A stretch of 64,000 nucleotides of DNA from Agromyces lapidis (GCF_009749405.1 NZ_WBIQ01000009.1:248001-312000); one strand, 5' to 3'; positions 28,280 to 37,281 are shown, counted from the first letter of the stretch. Program-made: numbers and translations. Notes: generated by a model not told the origin, from the sequence alone.

Positions 28280-28912
28280 TCAGCGCTTGCCGCCGCCGAG
28301 CAGGCCCCCGAGCAGGTCGCCGAGGCCGCCGCCCGAGCTCGAACCGCCGGAGCCGCCCGAGCCGCCGCCGAGCAGCCCGCCGAGCAGCCCGCCGAGGTCG
28401 ATGCCGCCGGCCGAGCCCCCCGAGCCCGAGCCCGAGCCGCCGCCGAGCAGCCCGCCGAGCAGGTCGCCGATGCCGCCGCCCGAGGCCTCGCTTTCGGCCG
28501 GTGCGGCCTGCTTCTGCTGGAACTGCTTCGCGAGGAAGCTCATCACGATCGGCGCGAGGATCGGCAGGAGTTGCCCGATGAGGTCACCGGCGCCGCCTCC
28601 CTGCTTCGTGTCGAGCGCCTTCACGACCTGGTCGGTGTTGCCGCCGAAGACGTTCTTCACGATCTTCTCGCCGTCGGCCTCGTCGACGTCGGCGAGCTTC
28701 ACCCCGCCCTCGACGAGCTTCGGGTCGTGCTTCGCGACGGCCTTCTCGAGCGAGGCCGCACCGGCCGGGTCGGCTGCATTGGCGCCCATGCCGGCGAGCA
28801 GCGCGGGCAGCGCATCGCCGACGGCCTGCTTCGCAGTGGCCTCGTCGACGCCGAGCTTCGCGGCGATGTCGCCGATCGGAAGGTCGGCGATGATGTCGTC
28901 GATTGCAGCCAT
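28280..28912 (-). CDS. DUF937-domain protein with Gly/Ser-rich tail
   Basis: A 210-residue protein. The N-terminal 120 residues (DIIADLPIGDIAAKLGVDEATAKQAV then ALPALLAGMGANA) match the DUF937 pattern, a helical domain seen in YidB-like proteins. The C-terminal 70 residues are repeats of GGLLGGGSGS type with LGDLLGGLLGG at the very end, low in complexity and probably flexible. No signal peptide. Function unknown. It is a single gene upstream of the hadA promoter. Confidence 0.85.
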   Translation of the reverse strand: MAAIDDIIADLPIGDIAAKLGVDEATAKQAVGDALPALLAGMGANAADPAGAASLEKAVAKHDPKLVEGGVKLADVDEADGEKIVKNVFGGNTDQVVKALDTKQGGGAGDLIGQLLPILAPIVMSFLAKQFQQKQAAPAESEASGGGIGDLLGGLLGGGSGSGSGGSAGGIDLGGLLGGLLGGGSGGSGGSSSGGGLGDLLGGLLGGGKR

Positions 28913-29043
28913 TCGGGTTCCCCATTTCTGCGCGCCCGCCGTCGGGGCGCCGCGGCTTCACGGTATCGGGCGGGACGGCGCCTGCGGAAGAGGCACCCCG
29001 ACGGAACCCGGCCGGGCCGTCCGCCCGGGCGGTCGCCGTCGGC

Positions 29044-29658
29044 TCAGTCGCCCTGCAGCCGCACAAGCCGCAGTCGCAGCGCATCGAGGACGAGCTCGAG
29101 GCCGAGCTCGAAGACCCGGTCGGAGCGCGCGTCGCCGCGCTCCGCCGAGGCGATGAGCCGGTCGAGACTCCGCGTCGGCGCGCCGGGCTGCCAGATGTCG
29201 TCGGGCGAGGCGTAGTCGAGCCCGAAGCCGAGGGCGAACGCGTCGAGCACCGCGACGACGGAGAGCACCTCGTCGTCGGGGAAGCCGCCCTCGACGAGCG
29301 CGGACGCGAGGGCGTCATAGCTCGCGATCACGGTGTCGTCGGTGATCGTCTTGCCGACGAGCAGCGGCACGATCGCCGGGTGCTCGGCGTAGAGCCGGCG
29401 CAGGCCCTGCATCGTGGCGACGACGACCTCGTCCCAGGCGCCCGTGGGGAGCTCGGGCAGGTACCGGTGGCCGAGGCGACCGCGCATGAGCTCGATGATG
29501 CCATCGCGTCCGTCGACGTGGTTGTAGAGCGACGAGGGGGTGACGCCGAGACTGCGGGCGAGCGCGTTGACGCCGAAGGCGGCGCCCGAGTCGACGAGGT
29601 CGATCGCGGCGTCGGCGATGCGATCGGCCGACAGCAGCGGCACCTTCGGCCTCGCCAT
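29044..29658 (-). CDS. TetR-family regulator
   Basis: A 204-residue regulator with an N-terminal HTH (IADAAIDLVDSGAAFGVNALARSLGVTPSSLYNHVDGRDGIIELM, about residues 13-58) and a C-terminal domain like that of TetR itself. ATG at 29658 has GAGGAG five bases upstream. It is divergent from an MFS transporter and amidohydrolase pair, with a 21-bp palindrome between them that is its likely operator. Confidence 0.9.
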   Translation of the reverse strand: MARPKVPLLSADRIADAAIDLVDSGAAFGVNALARSLGVTPSSLYNHVDGRDGIIELMRGRLGHRYLPELPTGAWDEVVVATMQGLRRLYAEHPAIVPLLVGKTITDDTVIASYDALASALVEGGFPDDEVLSVVAVLDAFALGFGLDYASPDDIWQPGAPTRSLDRLIASAERGDARSDRVFELGLELVLDALRLRLVRLQGD

Positions 29659-29751
29659 GCGCACTCCTCGGGTCGGTCGCTCGGGTTCGAGCAGCCAGGT
29701 CAGCCTACGCGGATGCCCCGGGCCGGGGTTTCGCGATCAGAACTCACGATG

Positions 29752-29777
29752 CATAATAAACGAACACTATTCGTTTA
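29752..29777. promoter_or_regulatory. TetR operator over the MFS promoter
   Basis: TAAACGAA (29757-29764) and TTCGTTTA (29770-29777) are perfect 8-bp arms, five bases apart. CATAAT (29752-29757) is a good -10 with TTTCGC 17 bases upstream, so the operator blocks the MFS promoter, and the minus-strand TATTAT for the regulator overlaps too. The AT-rich block contrasts with its surroundings. Confidence 0.8.
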
Positions 29778-29837
29778 ATGCGGCGCCCCGCCGCATCCTC
29801 CGGCACACCGCAGTGCCCCGACCCCCACGGAGCCCCG

Positions 29838-31133
29838 ATGTCGCACTCCGACCTCAGCGCACGCGTTCCGCTGCGCCTGCCCACCGCGACCGCGACCTTC
29901 GCGATCGCCATCGCCGGTTACCTCGGCGTCAACCTCTCCCCGTACATGATCACGGCCCTGCAGACCGCGCTCGACGCCGACCTGCTCACCGCGAGCTGGA
30001 TCGTCACGGGCGCCCTCCTCGCCACCGCGATCGTCGGCCTCGCGATGGCGCCGCTCTGCGCCGGCCCCCGCCGGCTGCTCGTCGCCCGGGCCGGCCTCGC
30101 CCTCGGCGTCGTCGGCTTCGGCGCGGCGGCGCTCGTGCCCGAACCCGGCGTCGTCGTCGGCGGGCTGCTCGTCGGTGGGGCCGGCGCCGGCGGCGCGGTC
30201 GCCGCGGCGGGCGCCGCGCTCGCGGCGTTCCGCAACCCCGACCGGGTCGCGGGCTTCAACGGACTCGCGAACCGCGGCGTCATCACCATCGTGCTCCTCG
30301 TCATCCCGCTCATCGGCCTCGCCCCGATCGACGTCTTCGGCGCGCTCGCGCTCTTCAGCCTCATCGGCATCGTCGTGAGCGGCTGGCTGCCCGCCGCGCC
30401 CGTGCATGCACCGCGGGCCGGCGCCGCGGTCGCCGAGGCCGTGCCGGTCGAGGTGCCGCCGACCGGCGCAGTGCGCGCCATGCCCGAGCGCAGCCCCGCC
30501 ACGACCCGCCTCGTCGCGATCGCCGGGTTCACGCTCCTCGTGACCTTCGCGCTCTGGGCCGCGAGCGAGGACTCGCTCTGGGCGATGGCCGGGTCGATGG
30601 GCGCCGAGCAGGCCGGGCTCACCCCCGAGGGCCTCGGGCTCGCCCTCAGCGGCGCGACCGCCGGCGGACTCGTCGGCTCGGTGCTGCTCATGATCGTCGG
30701 CGACCGCTTCGGACGCGCGCTCCCGCTCGGCATCCTGCTCGCGCTCGGTGGCATCCTGAAGATCGTGGAGGGCTTCACGAGCGACGAGACGAGCTTCATC
30801 GTCGTGTTCATCGCCTGGAACACCGTCTACGCCCTCGCCTTCATGTACTTCGTCTCGACCTCGGCGGCGCTCGACGCCGACGGCCGCTGGTCCGGCCCGC
30901 TGCTCGCCGTCTACCTCGTCGGCTCGAGCCTCACCCCGGTCATCGGTGCGGCGCTCGTCGGGGTGCTCGGCTACCAGGGCTTCGCGGTCGCCCTCGGCAT
31001 CGCGAGCTTCGTGCTCGCCGTGCCGGCGGTCGCCGTCGCCCGACTGTCCACCCGCCTGCAGCGCGCCGAGGCCGACCCGTCGGCCGGCGCGCGGCCCGAG
31101 GCATCCACCCCCACCCAGGAGGTCACCGCATGA
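29838..31133 (+). CDS. MFS transporter
   Basis: A 431-residue transporter with about 12 hydrophobic helices in two halves separated by a polar loop near residues 185-220. It lacks a strong motif A but has the alternating glycine-rich helices of the superfamily (GGLLVGGAGAGGAVAAAGAAL). ATG at 29838 follows GGAGCC; the longer read from 29778 starts inside the operator. It overlaps the amidohydrolase gene by four bases (ATGA) and is controlled by the divergent TetR. The pair suggests uptake (or export) coupled to hydrolysis of the same compound. Confidence 0.85.
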   Translation: MSHSDLSARVPLRLPTATATFAIAIAGYLGVNLSPYMITALQTALDADLLTASWIVTGALLATAIVGLAMAPLCAGPRRLLVARAGLALGVVGFGAAALVPEPGVVVGGLLVGGAGAGGAVAAAGAALAAFRNPDRVAGFNGLANRGVITIVLLVIPLIGLAPIDVFGALALFSLIGIVVSGWLPAAPVHAPRAGAAVAEAVPVEVPPTGAVRAMPERSPATTRLVAIAGFTLLVTFALWAASEDSLWAMAGSMGAEQAGLTPEGLGLALSGATAGGLVGSVLLMIVGDRFGRALPLGILLALGGILKIVEGFTSDETSFIVVFIAWNTVYALAFMYFVSTSAALDADGRWSGPLLAVYLVGSSLTPVIGAALVGVLGYQGFAVALGIASFVLAVPAVAVARLSTRLQRAEADPSAGARPEASTPTQEVTA

Positions 31134-32755
31134 GCCGAACGCTCGTCACGAACGCCCGCATCTTCACCGCGAACCGGCCCGGCGACGGCGCCGAATGGGC
31201 CGAGTCGCTCGTCGTCGACGGCGAGACGCTCGCCTACGTCGGGGATGCCGCGGGCGCGGCCCTGGCCGCCGGCCCCGACGCCGAGGTGCAGGACCTCGGC
31301 GGCCGCCTCGTGATGCCCGGCTTCCTCGACGTGCACACGCACCTGCACATGCTCGGCGACGCGCTCGGCCGGGTGCAGCTGCGCGACGCCGACGACCTCG
31401 GCGAGATCCAGGCGCGCCTCCGCGCGGGCCGCGATGCCGACCCCGAGGCACCGCGACTCCTCGGCGTCTCGTGGCTGTTCGACTCGGTGCCCGGCGGCGC
31501 GCCCACCCGGCAGATGATCGACGAGGTCGTCGCCGACGTGCCCGTCTACCTCGACGCGAACGACCTGCACTCGACCTGGGTGAACAGCGCCGCCCTCACC
31601 GAGCTCGGCATCACCCGCGACACCCCCGACCCGATCGGCGGACGCATCGGGCGCGACGCCGACGGCGAACCCGACGGCATGCTCTACGAGACGGCGACGC
31701 AGTTCTTCGTGTGGCGGTTCCTCGCCGAGCAGACGACCGAGGCCGACCGCGACGCCGCCGTCGAACGCGCACTCGACGCCTACCTCGCGGCGGGCGTCAC
31801 CGGCGCCGCCGACATGGCGTTCGGCGAGCTCGAGCTCGCCTCGATCGAGCGCGTCGTCGCGCGACGCGGCGGGCTGCCCTTCCACCTCGTCGCGTACTGG
31901 CTCATCGACAACACGGGCGACGACGAGCAGAACCTGGCGCAGGTCGCACGAGCCGCCGAACTGGCGCAGCGGTCGGATGCCACGGGGGTTCGCATCGTGG
32001 GCATCAAGCTCATCACCGACGGGGTGATCGACGCGTGCACCGCCGCCATGAAGGAGCCCTACGCCGACGGCTCGAACGAGGATCCGATCTGGCCGTACGA
32101 TCGCATGGCCCCGGTCGTCGCCGCCGCCGACGCCGCCGGACTGCAGATCGCCCTGCACGCGATCGGCGACCTCGCGAGCGAATCGGCGCTCGACGCCCTC
32201 GAGCATGCGGCGGAGGTGAACGGCGACCTGTCCCGCCGCCACCGCATCGAGCACCTCGAGTACGCCGCCCCAGGCACGGCCGAGCGCATGGCCCGCCTCG
32301 GGGTCACCGCCTCGATGCAGCCCGTGCACTGCGACCCCGCGGTCATGGACAACTGGATCGCGCAGCTCGGCGACACCCGCGCCGACCGCGGCTTCGCCTG
32401 GAGCGAGTACCGCGACGCCGGGGCGCTGCTCGCGTTCTCGACCGATGCGCCGACGGCGCCGCACGAGGCCCTGGCGAACCTCTACATCGCCGCGACCCGG
32501 CGCTCGGCGCTCGACCACTCGCTCGAGGCACTGACGCCGCAGTACGCCCTGCCGCTCGGCGAGGCCGTCGGCCATGCGACCCGCGACGCCGCCGCGTCGA
32601 TCCGCGAGGGGCACCTGCGCGGCCGCCTCGCCGAAGGGCTCGCGGCCGACTTCGCCGTGCTCGACGCCGACCCGTTCGCGGCGGGCGATGCGGCACTGCT
32701 CACCGCCCGGGTCATCCGCACCGTGGTCGGCGGCCGCACCGCCTACGAGGCGTAG
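31130..32755 (+). CDS. YtcJ-like amidohydrolase (Amidohydro_3)
   Basis: A 541-residue metal-dependent hydrolase of the amidohydrolase superfamily. Metal ligands show as the HTH of FLDVHTHLHMLGD (about residue 65), ALHAIGD (about 343), HRIEHLEY (about 370) and the Asp in FSTDAPTAPHEA (about 440). No signal peptide, so cytoplasmic. YtcJ relatives cleave N-acyl or N-formyl amides and cyclic imides; the true substrate is unknown. ATG 31130 overlaps the MFS stop by four bases. Confidence 0.9.
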   Translation: MSRTLVTNARIFTANRPGDGAEWAESLVVDGETLAYVGDAAGAALAAGPDAEVQDLGGRLVMPGFLDVHTHLHMLGDALGRVQLRDADDLGEIQARLRAGRDADPEAPRLLGVSWLFDSVPGGAPTRQMIDEVVADVPVYLDANDLHSTWVNSAALTELGITRDTPDPIGGRIGRDADGEPDGMLYETATQFFVWRFLAEQTTEADRDAAVERALDAYLAAGVTGAADMAFGELELASIERVVARRGGLPFHLVAYWLIDNTGDDEQNLAQVARAAELAQRSDATGVRIVGIKLITDGVIDACTAAMKEPYADGSNEDPIWPYDRMAPVVAAADAAGLQIALHAIGDLASESALDALEHAAEVNGDLSRRHRIEHLEYAAPGTAERMARLGVTASMQPVHCDPAVMDNWIAQLGDTRADRGFAWSEYRDAGALLAFSTDAPTAPHEALANLYIAATRRSALDHSLEALTPQYALPLGEAVGHATRDAAASIREGHLRGRLAEGLAADFAVLDADPFAAGDAALLTARVIRTVVGGRTAYEA

Positions 32756-32774
32756 GGGTCTCGGGTCCCCGGGC

Positions 32775-32875
32775 CTCGGTCCCGGCTCGGTCCCGGCTCG
32801 ATCCCTGGTCTCGGTCCCTGGTCTCGGTCCCTGGCGTCGGTCCCGGCTCGGTCCTTGGTCTGGCCCCTGGTCTCG
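32775..32875. repeat. tandem array of 11-15-bp units (CTCGGTCCCGG/CTGGT)
   Basis: About nine imperfect units: CTCGGTCCCGG twice, then CTCGATCCCTGGT, CTCGGTCCCTGGT, CTCGGTCCCTGGCGT, CGGTCCCGG, CTCGGTCCTTGGT, CTGGCCCCTGGT. The variable unit length and lack of an open frame argue against coding and against CRISPR. Confidence 0.85.
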
Positions 32876-32933
32876 TCGGCCCTCCATGCCCAGGCGCCGA
32901 TTGAGCACGCGTGGTGCAGGGCAATCCTTCGGT

Positions 32934-32976
32934 GCTGTGCCAGTTCCGCCTCATGATGAGGCGCAACTGGCACAGC
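32934..32976. repeat. 43-bp near-perfect palindrome
   Basis: GCTGTGCCAGTT...CGCCTCATGATGAGGCG...AACTGGCACAGC reads the same on both strands except for one mismatched pair (positions 13 and 31 of the element) and the centre base at 32955. It lies between two tandem arrays in the convergent intergenic region. Confidence 0.9.
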
Positions 32977-32995
32977 TCATCGGGCCATCTGCGCC

Positions 32996-33160
32996 CACCG
33001 GAGAACGCACGCCCGAGAACGCCCGCCGGAGAACGCACGCCCGAGAACGCCCGCCGGAGAGAGCGCCCGGCGGAGAAACGGCGGCCGAGAGAACTCCGGC
33101 CGGAGAGTGTGCCCACCGGAGAACGCCCACCGGAGAACGCCAGCCGGAGAGAGCACCCCC
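32996..33160. repeat. tandem array of 14-16-bp units (CCGGAGAACGCMCGC)
   Basis: About eleven imperfect units, for example GGAGAACGCACGCC, CGAGAACGCCCGCC, GGAGAACGCACGCC, CGAGAACGCCCGCC, GGAGAGAGCGCCCGGC, GGAGAACGCCCACC and GGAGAACGCCAGCC. Strand composition is strongly asymmetric (purine-rich GGAGAA on plus). Not coding. Confidence 0.85.
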
Positions 33161-33270
33161 GGGCATGGGCCCTCGGCGCTCCGGATGGCGCGCACCGGAG
33201 AGCGGGCACCGCACCCCACGGGACCGCCGCGCAACGGACGGAAGGACCGCGCGCGGGCCACGCGCACGAA

Positions 33271-33306
33271 CGAGGCCGCCCCCTGGTGTCGCAGGGGGCG
33301 GCCTCG
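33271..33306. terminator. strong hairpin terminator downstream of the APC permease gene
   Basis: CGAGGCCGCCCCCTG (33271-33285) pairs perfectly with CAGGGGGCGGCCTCG (33292-33306) around a six-base loop. It is 26 bp beyond the minus-strand APC stop. Only a short T-run follows on the minus strand, so it may act on both strands. Confidence 0.85.
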
Positions 33307-33332
33307 TCGTACGTACGGAGGGGACGCGGGCG

Positions 33333-34907
33333 TCACTCCTCCGCGACCGCGCGCGAGAGCGTCTCGCCGCGGAAGTAGGCCGGGCGCTTCCAGCTCTGCC
33401 AGAACATGATCACGACGCCCGTGAGCAGGATCACCATGCCGAGCACGAACACGAGGCCGACACCGAGGATGTTCGAGCCCGAGCCGTAGGCCGGGTCCAT
33501 GCTGTCGATGAGGGTCGTGAAGAACAGCACCGTGAGGATGAGCCCGCCGACGAACGGCGCGAACAGCCGGAAGAAGAAGTCGCGGCCCGAGCGGAACCAG
33601 GTCTTGCGGAAGTACCAGACGCACGCGAACGCCGTGATGCCGTAGTAGAAGCAGATCATCATGCCGAGCGTCGTGATCGTGTCCCACAGCACGTCCTCGC
33701 TGACGAAGCGCATGACCGTGTAGAACACGGCCGCGACGATCGCCGCGACCACGGTCGCGTAGCCGGGCGTGAAGAAGCGCGGGCTCACGCGCGCGAACTT
33801 CTCGGGCAGCGCGCCGTAGTGGCCCATGGCGAGCAGCGTGCGCGCGGGCGACACGAAGGTCGACTGCAGCGAGGCCGCCGAGCTCGAGAGCACCGCGAGC
33901 GACATGAGGATCGCGAGCGGGCCGAGGACTGGGCCCGCGAGGTAGAAGAACGCGTTCTCCTGGATGTCCTCGTTGCCGAGGCCGACGCCCTCGGTGCCGA
34001 CGCCCGCGAAGGCGAGCGAGCCCATCGCGACGAAGAGGTAGATCGCGACGACGATCGTGACAGTCAGGGTCGCCGCACGTCCGGGCGTGGTGCGCGAGCC
34101 CTTCGTCTCCTCGTTCATCGTGAGCGTGACGTCCCAGCCCCAGAACACGAACAGCGAGACCGAGAGGCCCGCGACGACGGCCGAGAACGAGCCGACCTCG
34201 AAGGGGTTGAACCAGCTGAGCTCGACGGGAGTCGCGTCGAACGCGGTGCCGTTCGCGACGTGCCAGAACGCGGCGACGCCGAAGCCGATCATGACGAGCA
34301 GCTGGAACCCGACGAGCCAGTACTGCACCTTCTGGGTGGTCTGCATGTCGCGGTACGAGATGAGCGTCGCGCCGAGGATGAACACGAGGCACGTGGCGAC
34401 GTTCACGAACGGGTTGCCGACGAGGGCGGCCACGGCCGCGCCGTCGCCGCCGAAGAAGTCGACGAGCTGCGAGACCGCGAGGTAGAAGAACTCGACCGCG
34501 ATGCCCGCGAGGTTCGAGAGCACCACCACCGTCGCCGCGATGAGGCCCCAGCCGCCCATCCAGCCGAGCCACGGGCCGAACGCCCGCGTCGCCCAGGTGA
34601 ACGAGGTGCCCGAGTCGGGCATCGCGTTGTTGAGCTCGCGGTAGCCGAACGCGACGAGCAGCATCGGGATGAACCCGAGCAGGAAGATCGCGGGCAGCTG
34701 CGTGCCCACCTCGGCGACCGTCGGGCCGAGCGCCCCCGTCAGCGTGTACGCCGGCGCGATGCACGAGATGCCGATGACGATCGCGCCGATCAGGCCGACC
34801 GATCCTGCCGAGAGGCCCTTCTTCGAGAGGCCCGTGTCGGACCCGTCGACGGACGCGCTCGCGGTGGTGAGCGGCGCGTGCGGTTCGGAGTGGTGGGGGT
34901 GCGTCAT
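33333..34907 (-). CDS. APC-family amino acid/polyamine permease
   Basis: A 524-residue membrane transporter with about 12-14 helices. The APC signature appears in helix 1 (GLIGAIVIGISCIAPAYTLTGALG, about residue 36), with ELNNAMPDSGTSFTWATRAFGPWLGWMGGW after it. ATG at 34907 is supported by the purine-rich GACTCCGCA leader and by homology. Last gene of a minus-strand set (amine oxidase, universal stress protein, permease) with 11-14 bp gaps, so it most likely imports the amine (for example putrescine) oxidised by the first enzyme. Confidence 0.92.
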   Translation of the reverse strand: MTHPHHSEPHAPLTTASASVDGSDTGLSKKGLSAGSVGLIGAIVIGISCIAPAYTLTGALGPTVAEVGTQLPAIFLLGFIPMLLVAFGYRELNNAMPDSGTSFTWATRAFGPWLGWMGGWGLIAATVVVLSNLAGIAVEFFYLAVSQLVDFFGGDGAAVAALVGNPFVNVATCLVFILGATLISYRDMQTTQKVQYWLVGFQLLVMIGFGVAAFWHVANGTAFDATPVELSWFNPFEVGSFSAVVAGLSVSLFVFWGWDVTLTMNEETKGSRTTPGRAATLTVTIVVAIYLFVAMGSLAFAGVGTEGVGLGNEDIQENAFFYLAGPVLGPLAILMSLAVLSSSAASLQSTFVSPARTLLAMGHYGALPEKFARVSPRFFTPGYATVVAAIVAAVFYTVMRFVSEDVLWDTITTLGMMICFYYGITAFACVWYFRKTWFRSGRDFFFRLFAPFVGGLILTVLFFTTLIDSMDPAYGSGSNILGVGLVFVLGMVILLTGVVIMFWQSWKRPAYFRGETLSRAVAEE

Positions 34908-34918
34908 TGCGGAGTCTT

Positions 34919-35794
34919 TCAGTTGTTGGGTCGCGGCACGACGATCATCGGCACCGGCAGCTCGCGGAGCATCTTCGAGCCGGTGGACCCGAGGAACAGG
35001 CGGCTCGGGGTCGCGAGCCGGCTCGACCCGACGAGCACGATCTCGCCGGCGTGCCAGTCGAGTCCGCGCACCGACTCCTCGATCGAGGAGCCGGTCGCGG
35101 TGGAGACGGTCGCCTCGACGCCGTCGGGCAGCGCCCGCTGCGCCTCGGCGAGCACCTCGTCGGCGTGGGCGGTGCTGGTGAGGTCGGCGAGCTCCTCGTC
35201 CATGCCGTTCGGCAGGTCGATGGGCACGAGCGAGAGCAGGCGCAGCGGCGCGTGGGTCGCGCGCCCAAGGCGAACGGATGCCTCGAGCACGGCGCTCGCC
35301 CCGGCGCGCAGGCCGATCGCCGCGGTGATGCGGGTGACGCCGAGCGAGGTCGGCACCTCGCGGGAGCCCGCGGGCGCGAGCGCGACCGGGACATCCGCGG
35401 CGTGCAGCAGCGCGCTCGCGACCGAACCGATGCGCGCGCGCCCGAGCGCGGCGCCGCGGGCCGAACCGACCACGATGAGCGACGCGCCGAACTCGTGCGC
35501 GGCGTCGACGAGTCCCTCGGCGAACGACTCGGCGTAGCGGATGTGCAGCGACTGCTCGATGTCGTCGCCGATCTTCGCGCTCGCCTCGGCCAGCCAGCGC
35601 TGCGAGCGCGCCTTGACGTGCCGCTCGTAGCCGGGGTCGCGGGGGACGACGCCGCCGCGGGCCTCGATGGGCAGGATCATGACGACCTCGAGGAAGGCCT
35701 CGGTCGCCCCGGCGAGCCGTGCGCCGAACGCGAGCGCGTCGGCACCCGAGTCGTCGGCCGTGTAGCCGACGACGATGCGGATCGATTCGGACAT
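34919..35794 (-). CDS. tandem universal stress protein (UspA)
   Basis: A 291-residue cytoplasmic protein made of two Usp domains, about residues 1-140 and 150-290. Each ends with the ATP-binding type motif (VVGSARGAALGRARIGSVASALLHAADVPVA and LVGSSRLATPSRLFLGSTGSKMLRELPVPMIV, that is GxxGS-like). It lies between the amine oxidase (14 bp) and the APC permease (11 bp). Permease-Usp linkages are known in other bacteria, where the Usp is thought to modulate transport; that role is inferred here. Confidence 0.9.
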   Translation of the reverse strand: MSESIRIVVGYTADDSGADALAFGARLAGATEAFLEVVMILPIEARGGVVPRDPGYERHVKARSQRWLAEASAKIGDDIEQSLHIRYAESFAEGLVDAAHEFGASLIVVGSARGAALGRARIGSVASALLHAADVPVALAPAGSREVPTSLGVTRITAAIGLRAGASAVLEASVRLGRATHAPLRLLSLVPIDLPNGMDEELADLTSTAHADEVLAEAQRALPDGVEATVSTATGSSIEESVRGLDWHAGEIVLVGSSRLATPSRLFLGSTGSKMLRELPVPMIVVPRPNN

Positions 35795-35808
35795 CGTGGG
35801 GACTCCGC

Positions 35809-37185
35809 TCAGCTCGCGAGACTCTGCTCGTTGAGAATCTGCTCGGCGACGAGGCGGCCCATGCGGATCGCACCGTCGACGTGCTGGTAGCCCTTGCCGG
35901 CCATGTCGGAGCAGGCGAAGTGGATCGGGCCGACGTTCTTGCGCAGGTCGGCGCCATAGCGGGCGAGGCCGCCCATGTCGAAGCTCGCGGCGTACGCGCC
36001 GCGCGTCCACTCCTCGCTGCCCCAGTCGCTCTCGTAGTAGACGACGGGGTCGAGTGCCTCGGGGCCGTAGTAGTGCGAGAGCGACTCGAGGATCTTCGCC
36101 TTCCGCTCCTCGGCGGAGAGGGCGAAGACGCCGTCGGCCTCCTCGTCGGAGACGAAGCCGACGAGGGTGCCGCGGGTGTCGCCGTGGTTCGTGTTGTCGT
36201 ACGCCTCGTGCGAGAGCTCGTAGGGGCTGAACGCGGTGCCCGAGAGGCCCTGCTCGCGCCAGAACGGCGTCTCGTAGACGGCGTGCACCTTGATGACGAA
36301 GCCCATCGAGAGGTGCTGGTGCAGCTGGTGCTGACGGCGGGGCAGCGGCGGCTCGTACGAGATGCGGCTGTAGAGGATCGGCGGCACGGCGAGGATGACG
36401 CGCTTGGCGTGCACCTCGATCGAGTCGGTGACGGCGACGACGCCCTCGGCGAGGTCGTCGGGGTTCCAGCGGATCTTGCGCACCGGCTGGTTCAGGCGCA
36501 CGGCGTCGCCGAGCTTCGCGGCGAGGCCGAGCGGCACCTGCTGGAGGCCGCCGACGACGCGGGCGTCGAGGATGAAGTCGGCGTCGACGAGGTTCGAGAA
36601 CGAGCCGGCCGACGCGGCCATGAGCAGGGCCTGCAGCGCGCTGAACGCGTGCGTCGGCTTCGTGAGCATCGCACCGGCGATGAACATGCCGATGTTGAGC
36701 TTCGCCTCCTCGTCGTCGGTCTGCGTGCCGAGCCACTCGGCGAACGAGATCTCGTCGAGCTCCTTCGCGCGCGGGTGCTCCCACGGGGCGTCGGGGTCGA
36801 TCTCGGCGACGAGCGCGTCGAGCTTCTCGATGAGGCCGACGATCTCGCCCTCGGTCTTCGCCGGAACCGGGAAGATCTCGCCCTCGAACAGGCGCCGCTC
36901 GCCGTCCTCCGCGATGTAGACGTTCTTGCCCTCGCGGTAGCGCGTGTAGGTCTCGAGGCCGAGCTCGGCGAGCGTCTCGATCAGGGCGTCCTGGTCGGGC
37001 GAGACCCACTGGCCGCCGATCTCGAGCATGGCGCCGTCGACGTCGCCGGTCCAGAGGCGCCCGCCGACGCGGTCGCGGGCCTCGAGCACGACGACCGATT
37101 CGCCGGCGTCCTTCAGCTTGTTGGCGGCGGTGAGGCCTGCGGCCCCCGCGCCGACGATGACGACGTCGGTCTCGATGCGTTCCAT
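35809..37185 (-). CDS. flavin monoamine oxidase, putrescine oxidase-like
   Basis: A 458-residue FAD-dependent amine oxidase. The N-terminal dinucleotide fold (VVIVGAGAAGLTAANKL, about residues 8-24), EARDRVGGRLW and the C-terminal FAD contact region (YQHVDGAIRMGRLVAEQIL) match the MAO/polyamine oxidase family; length matches actinobacterial putrescine oxidases. The reaction would give an aminoaldehyde, ammonia and H2O2. Neighbouring semialdehyde dehydrogenase, GABA transaminase and permease genes support putrescine or a related amine as substrate. It begins after a strong terminator, so it starts a separate transcript. Confidence 0.85.
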   Translation of the reverse strand: MERIETDVVIVGAGAAGLTAANKLKDAGESVVVLEARDRVGGRLWTGDVDGAMLEIGGQWVSPDQDALIETLAELGLETYTRYREGKNVYIAEDGERRLFEGEIFPVPAKTEGEIVGLIEKLDALVAEIDPDAPWEHPRAKELDEISFAEWLGTQTDDEEAKLNIGMFIAGAMLTKPTHAFSALQALLMAASAGSFSNLVDADFILDARVVGGLQQVPLGLAAKLGDAVRLNQPVRKIRWNPDDLAEGVVAVTDSIEVHAKRVILAVPPILYSRISYEPPLPRRQHQLHQHLSMGFVIKVHAVYETPFWREQGLSGTAFSPYELSHEAYDNTNHGDTRGTLVGFVSDEEADGVFALSAEERKAKILESLSHYYGPEALDPVVYYESDWGSEEWTRGAYAASFDMGGLARYGADLRKNVGPIHFACSDMAGKGYQHVDGAIRMGRLVAEQILNEQSLAS

Positions 37186-37231
37186 GATCTTCTTCGTTTC
37201 GCTTTCGCTTGCGGTTCGTGGGGCTCGCGCC

Positions 37232-37281
37232 CGAAAAGAGGCGAGCGGATGCCACGGGCTCGGCCGGTGGCATCCGCTCGC
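37232..37281 (-). terminator. Rho-independent terminator of the semialdehyde dehydrogenase gene
   Basis: GCGAGCGGATGCCAC (37241-37255) pairs perfectly with GTGGCATCCGCTCGC (37267-37281), 11-base loop, five bases after the minus-strand stop. CTTTTC (37232-37237 on the minus strand) follows as the T-tract. Confidence 0.88.

Larger units (their letters stand above)
32756..33270. other. 515-bp non-coding stretch rich in short repeats
   Basis: Between the amidohydrolase stop and the APC terminator no reading frame has homology or gene-like codon use. The stretch holds a CTCGGTCCC-type tandem array (32775-32875), a 43-bp palindrome (32934-32976) and an unrelated CCGGAGAACGC-type array (32996-33160), then about 110 bases with no structure I can name. 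Confidence 0.8.

Noticed and set aside
32996..33160. CRISPR-like array
   Set aside because: Units are 14-16 bp, contiguous and degenerate, with no unique spacers; no cas genes.
32574..35537. 987-codon plus-strand open frame spanning the repeat region and opposite the APC permease and Usp genes
   Set aside because: No homology; it runs through tandem repeats and a terminator and mirrors the real minus-strand genes.
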